From the NCBI RefSeq assembly GCF_000422365.1, contig NZ_KE383820.1, positions 277,324 through 341,323 of the forward strand: 64,000 nucleotides of DNA. The letters run 5' to 3'. Shown here piece by piece: positions 35,367 through 43,759 of this stretch. How positions within the stretch are numbered: position 1 is the stretch's first letter; each line of letters opens with the position of its first letter. Origin of the DNA: Mesoflavibacter zeaxanthinifaciens DSM 18436 (GTDB lineage Bacteria > Bacteroidota > Bacteroidia > Flavobacteriales > Flavobacteriaceae). A program made the translations under genes and the position numbers. Under the pieces are notes generated by a model. It was not told the origin of the DNA. It saw only the letters and a list, made by a program, of their open reading frames with translations, and ran no database searches.

Positions 35367-36590
35367 ATGAATTTACAACTCCATAAATCTACCATATCAA
35401 GCAACAAAAAAATAGCTATAACAGGCTCAAAAAGTGAGTCAAACAGACTGTTGCTTTTACAAGCGTTATATCCAAGTATTAATATTGCAAACCTGTCAAA
35501 TTCAGACGATAGTCAATTAATGCAAAAGGCATTAAAATCATCAGATAGAATTATAGATATACATCACGCTGGTACAGCAATGCGTTTTTTAACAGCATTC
35601 TATTCTACTCAAAAAAATAGAGAAGTAGAATTAACTGGATCTAAACGGATGAAAGAGCGACCAATAGCCATATTAGTTGATGCTTTAAGACAAATTGGTG
35701 CAGATATTTCATATAAAGAAAACGAAGGTTTTCCACCATTGATCATAAAAGGAAAACAACTAACAGGTCATGAAGTTACTTTAAAAGCCAATGTTAGTAG
35801 TCAATATATTTCGGCATTATTGTTAATTGCTCCTAAATTAGAAAACGGACTAAAGTTAACTTTAGAAGGAACAATAACATCTATTCCATATATAAAAATG
35901 ACGCTTAATTTATTATCACAAATAGGCGTAGAATCTTCTTTTAAAGATAATGTAATTACAGTAAAGCGATTACTAAATATAAAAGAAAATAAAAATTTGG
36001 TAGTAGAGTCCGATTGGTCTTCTGCATCCTATTTTTATAGTATTATAGCACTTTCAGATATAGGTGCTAATGTTACTATTTCATCTTATAAAAAGGAAAG
36101 TTTGCAAGGCGATTCTGTTTTAGAACAGATTTATAAAACATTTGGAGTTTCGACTGAGTTTAATAATAACTCTGTAATAATTTCAAAAACTTCCGAAGCA
36201 AAATCAATTAAAGAATTAAACTTACAAGAAGCGCCAGACATAGCTCAAACCATTACAGTAACAGCATTTGGGTTAGGCTTATCTTGTTATTTAACAGGTT
36301 TGCACACTTTAAAAATAAAGGAAACAGATAGATTAGTTGCTTTAAAAACCGAAATAGAAAAACTTGGAGGTAATGTAATTATTACTAATGATAGTCTAAC
36401 TTTAGAAGCTTCAAATTCAATTTTAAATAATATCGAAATAGACACCTATAATGACCACAGAATGGCTATGGCATTTGCACCATTAGCATTAAAAACAGAT
36501 ATTATAATTAAAGATTATAAAGTCGTTTCTAAGTCATATCCAACATATTGGGAAGATTTAAAAACTTTAGGTTTTAATTTAGCTCTGTAA
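35367..36590 (+). CDS. aroA: 3-phosphoshikimate 1-carboxyvinyltransferase (EPSP synthase)
   Basis: 407 residues, slightly short for the family. Substrate motifs include SKSESNRLLLLQAL near residue 18, GTAMRFLTAF near 70, KERPI near 95 and the C-terminal NDHRMAMAFAP. It joins shikimate-3-phosphate with phosphoenolpyruvate, and so feeds chorismate to the aromatic operon at 23.9-27.9 kb although it is not part of that operon. It lies 11 bases after the MazG-like gene. Confidence 0.92.
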   Translation: MNLQLHKSTISSNKKIAITGSKSESNRLLLLQALYPSINIANLSNSDDSQLMQKALKSSDRIIDIHHAGTAMRFLTAFYSTQKNREVELTGSKRMKERPIAILVDALRQIGADISYKENEGFPPLIIKGKQLTGHEVTLKANVSSQYISALLLIAPKLENGLKLTLEGTITSIPYIKMTLNLLSQIGVESSFKDNVITVKRLLNIKENKNLVVESDWSSASYFYSIIALSDIGANVTISSYKKESLQGDSVLEQIYKTFGVSTEFNNNSVIISKTSEAKSIKELNLQEAPDIAQTITVTAFGLGLSCYLTGLHTLKIKETDRLVALKTEIEKLGGNVIITNDSLTLEASNSILNNIEIDTYNDHRMAMAFAPLALKTDIIIKDYKVVSKSYPTYWEDLKTLGFNLAL

Positions 36591-36633
36591 ACCCTTGTTA
36601 TTGCTAGGTTGTAAATAATAATTGCTCATTTAC

Positions 36634-36665
36634 TTGACAACGCCTAGTTTCAGATTGTATATTTG
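36634..36665 (+). promoter_or_regulatory. Promoter of queA (best consensus match in the window)
   Basis: TTG at 36634-36636 and TATATTTG at 36658-36665 are 21 bases apart, an exact fit to the flavobacterial pattern TTG, 17-23 bases, TAnnTTTG. The ATG of queA is 29 bases downstream. Confidence 0.65.
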
Positions 36666-36693
36666 CAACTTGTAAATAAAATAAAGCAACTAG

Positions 36694-37743
36694 ATGAAAT
36701 TATCACATTTTAACTTTGACTTACCAGAAGAACTTTTAGCAGAATATCCAGCAGAAAATAGAGACGAGTCTCGTTTAATGGTATTGCACAGAGATACTCA
36801 AAAAATCGAACACAGAATGTTTAAAGACTTGATCGATTATTTTGATGAAAAAGACGTGATGATTCTTAATAATACCAAAGTGTTTCCTGCACGTTTATTT
36901 GGTAACAAAGAAAAAACAGGAGCACGTATAGAAGTATTTTTATTAAGAGAATTAAACGAAGAACAACGTCTTTGGGATGTATTAGTAGATCCAGCGCGTA
37001 AGATTCGTATTGGTAATAAATTGTATTTTGGAGAAGACGAGTCTTTGGTTGCAGAGGTAATAGATAACACAACATCTCGTGGTCGTACACTACGTTTTCT
37101 TTACGATGGATCTTACCAAGAGTTTCGTAGAAAATTAAATGAGTTAGGAGAAACACCATTACCAAAATATATTAAAAGAGAAGTAGAGCCAGAAGATGAA
37201 GAGCGTTACCAAACCATTTTTGCAAAAGAAGAAGGCGCAGTAGCAGCTCCAACAGCAGGATTACACTTTTCAAAACACTTATTAAAACGTTTAGAAATTA
37301 AAGGTGTAGACTTTGCAGAAGTAACATTACACGTTGGTTTAGGTACATTTAACCCAGTAGAGGTAGAAGATCTTTCTAAACATAAAATGGATAGCGAAGA
37401 GCTAAAAATAGGACCAGAAGCAGTAAAAATAATCAATAACGCAAAAGCCGAAAAACGTCGTGTATGCGCAGTTGGTACTACAGCAATGCGTGCTATAGAA
37501 AGCTCGGTATCTTCAAGCGGTACGTTAAACGAGATTGAAGGTTGGACAAATAAATTTATTTTTCCACCATACGATTTTAGTATTGCTAATTCAATGATTA
37601 CAAACTTCCATACACCAAAATCAACATTATTAATGATGATTTCTGCATTTGCAGGACACGATTTTGTAAAGCATGCTTATGAAGAAGCTGTTAAAGAAAA
37701 ATACAAGTTTTACAGTTATGGTGATGCCATGTTAATTCTGTAA
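36694..37743 (+). CDS. queA: S-adenosylmethionine:tRNA ribosyltransferase-isomerase
   Basis: 349 residues, full length. Family signs are the start [19 protein letters not shown], the segment [26 protein letters not shown] and the final [10 protein letters not shown]. It uses SAM to build epoxyqueuosine in tRNA. It is a single gene with its own promoter and terminator. Confidence 0.96.
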   Translation: MKLSHFNFDLPEELLAEYPAENRDESRLMVLHRDTQKIEHRMFKDLIDYFDEKDVMILNNTKVFPARLFGNKEKTGARIEVFLLRELNEEQRLWDVLVDPARKIRIGNKLYFGEDESLVAEVIDNTTSRGRTLRFLYDGSYQEFRRKLNELGETPLPKYIKREVEPEDEERYQTIFAKEEGAVAAPTAGLHFSKHLLKRLEIKGVDFAEVTLHVGLGTFNPVEVEDLSKHKMDSEELKIGPEAVKIINNAKAEKRRVCAVGTTAMRAIESSVSSSGTLNEIEGWTNKFIFPPYDFSIANSMITNFHTPKSTLLMMISAFAGHDFVKHAYEEAVKEKYKFYSYGDAMLIL

Positions 37744-37763
37744 AAGAAAAATAAATATAAATT

Positions 37764-37799
37764 AACCTCTTTTTATGTCAATAAGAAGAGGTTTTTTTA
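37764..37799 (+). terminator. Terminator of queA
   Basis: AACCTCTTTTTAT pairs with ATAAGAAGAGGTT around a GTCA loop (37764-37793; one T-G pair), followed by seven T (37792-37798). It is immediately followed by dispersed repeat copy C. Confidence 0.8.
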
Positions 37800-37800
37800 T

Positions 37801-37910
37801 GGCATTACCCAAAAGGGTCGCGTTTTCGGCAGTCGCTTTTTTGTGTTGCATATACGCAACAACACAAAAAGAGCTTCAACAAAGCCTTAACCGCTAATGC
37901 GCCAGCCAAA
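37801..37910 (+). repeat. Dispersed intergenic repeat, copy C
   Basis: GGCATTACCC..AAGGGTCGCGTTTTCGGCAGTCGC at the left and CCTTAACCGCTAATGCGCCAGCC at the right, with a central CTTTTTTGTGTTG/CAACACAAAAAG hairpin. It is close to copy B, with several substitutions. It lies between queA and rlmN. Confidence 0.8.
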
Positions 37911-37963
37911 GACTATTACATTAAATAAATCAATCACTTACACAAAGGATAAATCATAATTTG

Positions 37964-37971
37964 TAGCTTTG
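37964..37971 (+). promoter_or_regulatory. -7 box candidate of rlmN
   Basis: TAGCTTTG fits TAnnTTTG and ends 8 bases before the rlmN ATG, which implies a very short or absent 5' leader. No TTG was found at the right distance upstream. Confidence 0.4.
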
Positions 37972-37979
37972 CAAAATCT

Positions 37980-39023
37980 ATGGAAATAAAGAAAAAAGAC
38001 ATACGTGCATTAACCAAAGACCAATTAAGAGATTTTTTTGTGTCTCAAGGCGACAAAGCCTTTAGAGGTAATCAAGTATATGAATGGTTATGGAGTAAAA
38101 GCGTTCATACTTTTGAAGATATGACCAATATCTCAAAAGAAACACGTCAAATGCTAGAAGATAATTTTGTAATTAATCATATACAAGTAGATACTTTACA
38201 GCGTAGTAGTGATGGTACAGTGAAAAATGCTGTAAAATTACATGATGGTTTGGTGGTCGAGTCGGTTTTAATACCAACCAGTACACGTACAACAGCATGT
38301 GTTTCTAGTCAAGTTGGTTGTAGTTTGGATTGTAAGTTTTGCGCCACAGCACGTTTAAAACGTATGCGTAATCTTAATCCAGACGAAATTTATGACCAAG
38401 TCGTAGCCATAGACAGAGAAAGTAGATTATACCATGATAGACCTTTAAGCAATATTGTTTTTATGGGTATGGGAGAACCATTAATGAACTACAACAACGT
38501 ATTAAAGGCAATAGACAAAATTACCTCGCCAGAAGGTTTAGGAATGTCTCCAAAGCGTATTGTGGTGTCAACTTCAGGAGTGCCAAAGATGATTAAAAAA
38601 ATGGCAGACGATGAGGTTAAATTTAAATTAGCAGTGTCATTACACTCTGCAATAGATGAGGTAAGAACATCAATAATGCCATTTAATGCAACGTTTCCGC
38701 TATCAGATTTAAGAGAAGCTTTAGAATATTGGTATGCTAAAACAAAAAATAGGATAACTTATGAATATGTAGTATGGAAAGGCATAAACGATAAACGTAA
38801 AGATGTAGATGCATTAGTTAAGTTTTGCAAATTTGCACCAAGTAAAGTTAACTTAATCGAATATAATCCAATTGATGATGGCGAGTTTCAGCAAGCAAAC
38901 ACAGAAGCTATAGATATGTATCAAAATATATTAGAAGCTAATAATATAACGGTAACAGTTAGGCGAAGTAGAGGTAAAGATATAGATGCCGCTTGTGGTC
39001 AATTAGCCAATAAGAGTAAATAA
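37980..39023 (+). CDS. rlmN: 23S rRNA (A2503)-C2 / tRNA (A37)-C2 methyltransferase
   Basis: 347 residues. The radical SAM cluster cysteines are Cys114, Cys118 and Cys121 in GCSLDCKFCAT; the C-terminal catalytic Cys339 sits in DIDAACGQL. The FMGMGEPLMNY segment near residue 160 is typical. It methylates adenosine 2503 of 23S rRNA and A37 of some tRNAs. It stands between repeat copy C and a bidirectional terminator. Confidence 0.96.
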   Translation: MEIKKKDIRALTKDQLRDFFVSQGDKAFRGNQVYEWLWSKSVHTFEDMTNISKETRQMLEDNFVINHIQVDTLQRSSDGTVKNAVKLHDGLVVESVLIPTSTRTTACVSSQVGCSLDCKFCATARLKRMRNLNPDEIYDQVVAIDRESRLYHDRPLSNIVFMGMGEPLMNYNNVLKAIDKITSPEGLGMSPKRIVVSTSGVPKMIKKMADDEVKFKLAVSLHSAIDEVRTSIMPFNATFPLSDLREALEYWYAKTKNRITYEYVVWKGINDKRKDVDALVKFCKFAPSKVNLIEYNPIDDGEFQQANTEAIDMYQNILEANNITVTVRRSRGKDIDAACGQLANKSK

Positions 39024-39058
39024 AAAAAGCGATTTCAATTATTTTGAAATCGCTTTTT
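39024..39058. terminator. Bidirectional terminator
   Basis: AAAAAGCGATTTCAA (39024-39038) pairs with TTGAAATCGCTTTTT (39044-39058), 15 pairs with a five-base loop. It ends rlmN on the plus strand and the T9SS cargo gene on the minus strand. Confidence 0.88.
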
Positions 39059-39076
39059 AAATATTAATAAGTGTAA

Positions 39077-40066
39077 TTATTCTTTTATAAATTTAAAAGT
39101 TTCTTTCCTTTCTTCAGTGGTAATAGTCATAAAATAAATACCGTTATTAAACTCTTTTACATTTATGGAGTTGTCTATTATTTGATCATTATTTAATGAT
39201 AATACTTTTTGTCCTAATTGATTAAATACTTCAACAGAATTTATAGTTACTTCTGTTTTAATTTTTATAAAGTCTGATGTTGGATTAGGATAAATACTAA
39301 ATGATTTAATGTTAAATTCATCTGTAGATAAATTAGGATCAGCTTCGGTTGTAAAAGTGTAATCAACACTAGTTACTGTTCCTAAACAATTAGTAGAAGT
39401 AATATTCCATGTATAGGTTGTATTATAAGCCCAAGAACCATAAGTTATGTTAACAGGACTTGTAACTCCAGTAACAGTTCCTACAGTTAATAGATTTAAG
39501 TCGTACGTAGTAGCAGCGCCATTATCTGTCCATGCAAAACCGTTTATAACAGGGTTTGCTGGATCTGTCATATCAATTGGTACATCGATAGCACCATTAG
39601 CAGGATAAGTAATATTTGCAGCATCTGGCATCATTGTAGCGGTGCAGGTACAAGAAGGACTTGTACATTGTATTGTAGTTACTGTTGCGTCAAAAGCTTG
39701 GGTTTGACAAGCTGCATTTAAATGCCAATGAATTATGACATCTGTAGTAGTAGCAGTAAACGATACAGAAGAAGCACCATGTGCTAATACTGTACCTCCT
39801 ATAGCAGGATTTTGCCAGTCGATTTCTGCAACAGTAATATATATGCTAGTAGTATTTGTTCCTGTAACAGTATAGGTGTTACCTATAATTAAGCCTTCAA
39901 TAGCAGAATATTCTGCGTTTGGCCAATTATCTGCAGCAATTTGTTCTGCTGTACCATCATTGACCATAACCAAGTTTCCATAATTTTCACCTGTAATAGT
40001 GGTGCATTGGCTATAAGCACCAATCGAAAAAATAATGGATAATAAAAGTAAAGTAAAATTTCTCAT
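39077..40066 (-). CDS. Secreted protein with T9SS sorting domain
   Basis: 329 residues with a signal peptide (about 1-19, ending GAYSQ). The middle is Thr- and Asn-rich, with a Cys-rich link (TSPSCTCTATMM near 137), and a fibronectin-like segment (ITYPANGAIDVPIDMTDP to YNTTYTWNITSTNCLG to VDYTFTTE). It ends in a type A sorting domain: SFSIYPNPTSDFIKIKTE..NNGIYFMTITTEERKETFKFIKE. It is a T9SS cargo, probably cell-surface or released. The function is unknown. Confidence 0.8.
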   Translation of the reverse strand: MRNFTLLLLSIIFSIGAYSQCTTITGENYGNLVMVNDGTAEQIAADNWPNAEYSAIEGLIIGNTYTVTGTNTTSIYITVAEIDWQNPAIGGTVLAHGASSVSFTATTTDVIIHWHLNAACQTQAFDATVTTIQCTSPSCTCTATMMPDAANITYPANGAIDVPIDMTDPANPVINGFAWTDNGAATTYDLNLLTVGTVTGVTSPVNITYGSWAYNTTYTWNITSTNCLGTVTSVDYTFTTEADPNLSTDEFNIKSFSIYPNPTSDFIKIKTEVTINSVEVFNQLGQKVLSLNNDQIIDNSINVKEFNNGIYFMTITTEERKETFKFIKE

Positions 40067-40181
40067 AAGCTAATTAGTTGTTGATTAATAAATTAACTTA
40101 AAGTTAAACAAAAAAATCTATTAAATAGCACGACTACAAAAAATTACAAAATATTAATAATATTGTGTCTTACTTTATTCG

Positions 40182-40189
40182 TATTTTTG
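40182..40189 (+). promoter_or_regulatory. -7 box candidate of the polyprenyl synthase gene
   Basis: TATTTTTG fits TAnnTTTG; a TTG at 40163-40165 lies 16 bases upstream. It is 25 bases before the proposed TTG start codon at 40215. Confidence 0.45.
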
Positions 40190-40214
40190 AAATTCATAAA
40201 ATAATCACTGTTTT

Positions 40215-41192
40215 TTGAAAATAACCGAACAAATAAAACAACCTATAGCGTTTGAAATGGATCTTTTCGAACAAAAATTTAGGTTGTCAATGTCTTCTAA
40301 AGTCGCATTACTTAATCGTATTACCTACTACATTGTAAATAGAAAAGGAAAACAAATGCGACCAATGTTTGTATTTTTAGTTGCAAAAATGGTAGCAAAC
40401 GGAGAGGTTAGCGAACGTACCTATCGTGGTGCATCTGTTATAGAACTAATCCATACAGCAACTTTAGTACACGATGATGTTGTTGATGATAGTAACAAAC
40501 GTCGTGGTTTTTTCTCGATCAATGCACTTTGGAAAAACAAAATAGCAGTTTTAATAGGAGACTTTTTATTATCAAAAGGGTTATTACTTTCTATAGATAA
40601 TAACGATTTTGATTTGCTTAAAATAATTTCGGTTGCCGTAAGAGAAATGAGTGAAGGCGAATTGCTTCAAATAGAAAAAGCCAGAAAATTAGATATTACC
40701 GAAGAAGTCTATTACGAAATCATCCGACAGAAAACAGCAACTTTAATCGCTGCTTGTTGTAGTTTAGGCGCAGCGTCTGTAAAACCTAATTCTGTTGAAG
40801 TAGAAACCATGCGTAAATTTGGAGAGTTAATAGGAATGGCTTTTCAAATAAAAGACGATTTGTTTGACTACGGTTCTAAAAGTATTGGTAAACCTATAGG
40901 TATAGATATTAAAGAGCAAAAAATGACCTTACCGCTTATTTATGTGCTTAATACTTGCTCTAAAAAAGATAAAAACTGGTTAATCAATTCAGTGAAAAAC
41001 CATAACAAGGATAAAAAAAGAGTTAATCAGGTTATAGAATTTGTAAAAGAAAATGGCGGACTAGATTATGCTGTTTCTAAAATGAAATCTTTTCAAAAAG
41101 AAGCCCTAAACATCCTTGAAACTTTCCCAGAATCAGACTATAAAGCATCATTAAAACTGATGGTAAATTACGTGATAGAAAGAAAAAAATAA
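40215..41192 (+). CDS. Polyprenyl diphosphate synthase
   Basis: 325 residues from a TTG start at 40215. I prefer it to the ATG 14 codons later because the N-terminal KITEQIKQPIAFEM segment looks like part of the fold. First aspartate-rich motif DDVVDD is at 87-92 (HDDVVDDSNKRRG); the second is KDDLFDYG near 216. It lengthens isoprenoid diphosphates, probably for menaquinone side chains. The chain length cannot be told. Confidence 0.9.
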   Translation: MKITEQIKQPIAFEMDLFEQKFRLSMSSKVALLNRITYYIVNRKGKQMRPMFVFLVAKMVANGEVSERTYRGASVIELIHTATLVHDDVVDDSNKRRGFFSINALWKNKIAVLIGDFLLSKGLLLSIDNNDFDLLKIISVAVREMSEGELLQIEKARKLDITEEVYYEIIRQKTATLIAACCSLGAASVKPNSVEVETMRKFGELIGMAFQIKDDLFDYGSKSIGKPIGIDIKEQKMTLPLIYVLNTCSKKDKNWLINSVKNHNKDKKRVNQVIEFVKENGGLDYAVSKMKSFQKEALNILETFPESDYKASLKLMVNYVIERKK

Positions 41193-41269
41193 TTTTTTTT
41201 CAACTTCAGGCAACCTTTTTCATAGTTTTTGCGTCTTTATAAATACAACGTCCAACTAAACACGTTTTT

Positions 41270-41830
41270 GTGAAAGTAGTAACACTTTTTAATAACGAAG
41301 CAAAGCTGATAAAAAAAGCAATTCAGCATAACAGAAAAGCGCAGCATACGTTATACGAGATGCACGCGCCAAAAATGTTAAGCGTTTGTCGTTATTATAT
41401 AAAAGACCTTCAAAAAGCAGAAGAAGTCATGCTAAACGGTTTTTTAAAAGTGTTTACTAATCTTAAACAATTTAAAAGTGAAGGAAGTTTTGAAGGATGG
41501 ATAAGACGCATTATGATAAGAGAAAGTATCTCTTTCTTACGTCAAGACAAGCAACTATTTTTTACAGAAGATACGCATCCTTATACAGAGATAGAAGATA
41601 GTACATCACAACAATATGATGTGGCACATTTGCAAAAAATGATAGATAATTTACCTGATGGCTATAAAATGGTTTTTGTTATGTATGCGATAGAAGGTTA
41701 TAAACACTCAGAAATTGCAAAAGAATTAAACATTTCAGAAGGTACATCAAAATCACAATTGTTTAAAGCACGACAATTATTGCAAACCCAAATTAATAAC
41801 CAAAAGACCAAAGAGTATGGCTCCAAATAA
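41270..41830 (+). CDS. RNA polymerase ECF-type sigma factor
   Basis: 186 residues with a GTG start. Sigma-70 region 2 (about 25-90: LYEMHAPKMLSVCRYYIKDLQKAEEV and FEGWIRRIMIRESISFLR) and region 4 (about 120-170: LPDGYKMVFVMYAIEGYKHSEIAKELNISEGTSKSQLFKARQLL) are clear. It overlaps the next gene by 14 bases. That neighbour has a single membrane segment and so is a candidate partner, but it is not an obvious anti-sigma factor. Confidence 0.9.
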   Translation: MKVVTLFNNEAKLIKKAIQHNRKAQHTLYEMHAPKMLSVCRYYIKDLQKAEEVMLNGFLKVFTNLKQFKSEGSFEGWIRRIMIRESISFLRQDKQLFFTEDTHPYTEIEDSTSQQYDVAHLQKMIDNLPDGYKMVFVMYAIEGYKHSEIAKELNISEGTSKSQLFKARQLLQTQINNQKTKEYGSK

Positions 41831-42527
41831 ATTTGAAAAGAAAGCTAAAGACGTTTTAGAACGCCGTGCCATAGCGCCAAGTAAAGACGCTTGGACACAG
41901 TTAAATAATAAACTAGAGCAGTCTGATAAAAAAAGAAAATTGTCTGTTTGGTGGTTAGGTGTAGCTGCAACTTTAGTAGGTGTAATGTTAGCCATTACTT
42001 TGTTTAACAAAGAAGAAGTATTGCCAGAAAACACTATTGTTAATCAAGAAAAAAACCAACAAAATAAAGAAAAGCCTACAATTACAAAAAATAAAATTGA
42101 AGAAAATTTAGAAAATAAACCATTAGTAAATGTTAATGAAGAAAGCGAAAACTCTAAATTAAAAACAGAAGCACCTAAAACATTAATAACTAATAAAAAG
42201 AAAAAACCAGAGCAACATTTAGCAACGGTTAACCATAAAAATAAAGAAGAAAATAACAATCAACTAATTAATCAAATATCAGAAAATATAGTTGCAGAAG
42301 TATCTGAAGAACAAATAAATTTAGACGAAGCTAACCAGCTTTTAGAAAATGCAATGAATCAATTTTCTGCAGATGATTATAAAAACGTAACAGAAAAAAT
42401 AAACGCTAACGATCTACTGGAAGAAGTAGAGATGACTTCAGAAAAGTCATTAAAACACAGACTGTTTCATGTCGTAAAATCAGGCTATGAAACCGTAAAA
42501 AGCACAGTAGTAAGTAGCGATAATTAA
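41817..42527 (+). CDS. Single-pass membrane protein adjacent to the sigma factor (candidate anti-sigma partner)
   Basis: 236 residues. A cytosolic N-terminal part of about 40 residues (KKAKDVLERRAIAPSKDAWTQLNNKLE) precedes one membrane segment at about 43-64 (WLGVAATLVGVMLAITLF). A long, low-complexity Lys/Glu/Asn-rich part follows on the other side. The layout suits an anti-sigma factor: an N-terminal sigma-binding region, one helix and a periplasmic part. I see no ZAS motif, so this rests on context and topology. It overlaps the sigma gene by 14 bases. Confidence 0.65.
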   Translation: MAPNKFEKKAKDVLERRAIAPSKDAWTQLNNKLEQSDKKRKLSVWWLGVAATLVGVMLAITLFNKEEVLPENTIVNQEKNQQNKEKPTITKNKIEENLENKPLVNVNEESENSKLKTEAPKTLITNKKKKPEQHLATVNHKNKEENNNQLINQISENIVAEVSEEQINLDEANQLLENAMNQFSADDYKNVTEKINANDLLEEVEMTSEKSLKHRLFHVVKSGYETVKSTVVSSDN

Positions 42528-42559
42528 TATTTCATCTAACAAAATTAACACGAACAATT

Positions 42560-43627
42560 ATGCAAAACATTATTAAACACTTAACGCTATTAATTTCAAT
42601 TTTTGTAGTTAGTCAACTGCAAGCACAAGACACATTAACAGTTGCAAAACAAGACGTTTCTAAAATGATCGAAGATTATAAAGAACGTATTAAAAAAGCC
42701 GAACTTGAAACTTTAAAAGAAGAAGTAGATAATATTAATGACCGTTTAGATAGAGAAGATATTACTTTTGAAGAAGCAGAAAAGCTTAAAAAAGAAGCTG
42801 CAGAAAAACATGCTAAAAACATAGAGAATCGTTACATTATTTTAGAAAATAAGTTCGAATTAATGGAGCGCAATAACGATCTACCAGATCCAGATAAAAA
42901 GTCAACAGTGTTTTCTATTAATATAGGAGATGGACAAAAAGAAATAGTAGAGGTTAAAGCAAAAAAAACTCCACCAAAATATGATATAAGAACTGGTAAT
43001 CAATTGCTTTTTGCAATGGGTTTTAATAACGCAATTATAGATGGTGTTTCTTTAGATGATTCTCCATACAAATTAGGAGGATCTGGGTTTGTAGAACTTG
43101 GTTGGTTATGGAATACACGAGTTTTTAAAGAATCTAATTTTTTAAGATTTAAATACGGGTTGTCTTTTCAGTGGAATAAATTTGATATAAAAGACAATTT
43201 GTATTTTGAAAAAGGAACAGAAGAAACAACTCTGCAGGTTTTTCCTAACGACTTAAAAAAAGCAAAGTTTAGAACTACAAATCTTGTAATACCTGTGTAT
43301 TTTGAGTTTGGACCATCAACTAAAAAAGAATATAAAGATCGTATTAGATATTTTACAGATGATCATTTTAAAGTAGGTATAGGTGGTTATGGTGGTGTCA
43401 ATTTAGGGACACAACAAAAGTTAGTTTACGAAGATGAATTTGGTGATCGTGTAAAACAGAAAATAAAAACAAGCTACAATACTAATACTTTTGTTTATGG
43501 TTTAGCGGCTTATATAGGTTACGGAGATTTAAGTTTATATGCTAAATATGACTTGTCTACAATTTTTAAAGACGCAACAGTAGATCAAAATAATATTTCA
43601 TTAGGTATTAGAGTAGATTTGGATTAA
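42560..43627 (+). CDS. Outer-membrane beta-barrel protein with N-terminal coiled coil
   Basis: 355 residues. A signal peptide (about 1-22, ending QLQAQ) is followed by a charged helical stretch (about 30-105: KMIEDYKERIKKAELETLKEEV), probably a coiled coil. From about 140 to the end, alternating strands with Gly/aromatic residues (NQLLFAMGFNNA, FLRFKYGLSFQWNKF, LGIRVDLD) suggest an outer-membrane barrel of the PorT/OmpA-barrel kind. It is 32 bases after the membrane protein gene, giving a sigma, membrane protein and OMP set. Confidence 0.7.
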   Translation: MQNIIKHLTLLISIFVVSQLQAQDTLTVAKQDVSKMIEDYKERIKKAELETLKEEVDNINDRLDREDITFEEAEKLKKEAAEKHAKNIENRYIILENKFELMERNNDLPDPDKKSTVFSINIGDGQKEIVEVKAKKTPPKYDIRTGNQLLFAMGFNNAIIDGVSLDDSPYKLGGSGFVELGWLWNTRVFKESNFLRFKYGLSFQWNKFDIKDNLYFEKGTEETTLQVFPNDLKKAKFRTTNLVIPVYFEFGPSTKKEYKDRIRYFTDDHFKVGIGGYGGVNLGTQQKLVYEDEFGDRVKQKIKTSYNTNTFVYGLAAYIGYGDLSLYAKYDLSTIFKDATVDQNNISLGIRVDLD

Positions 43628-43645
43628 GTCTAATAAGTTAGTATT

Positions 43646-43677
43646 AAAGCCTCTTAAAATTTTAAGAGGTTTTTTTT
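43646..43677 (+). terminator. Terminator after the beta-barrel gene
   Basis: CCTCTTAA (43650-43657) pairs with TTAAGAGG (43662-43669) around AATT, extended by AAAG/TTTT, and followed by eight T (43670-43677). It separates the sigma-factor operon from dnaG. Confidence 0.85.
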
Positions 43678-43759
43678 GTTTAGATTGTTTTGTTATTAAA
43701 AGAAGAAGTAAAATATTATTACTTTTACAGTCTAAATAAGCATTAAAAACACACATCTT

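Noticed and set aside
43646-43677. Attenuator for dnaG
   Set aside because: No leader ORF with biased codons and no competing helix was seen; it sits directly behind the beta-barrel gene and ends that operon.
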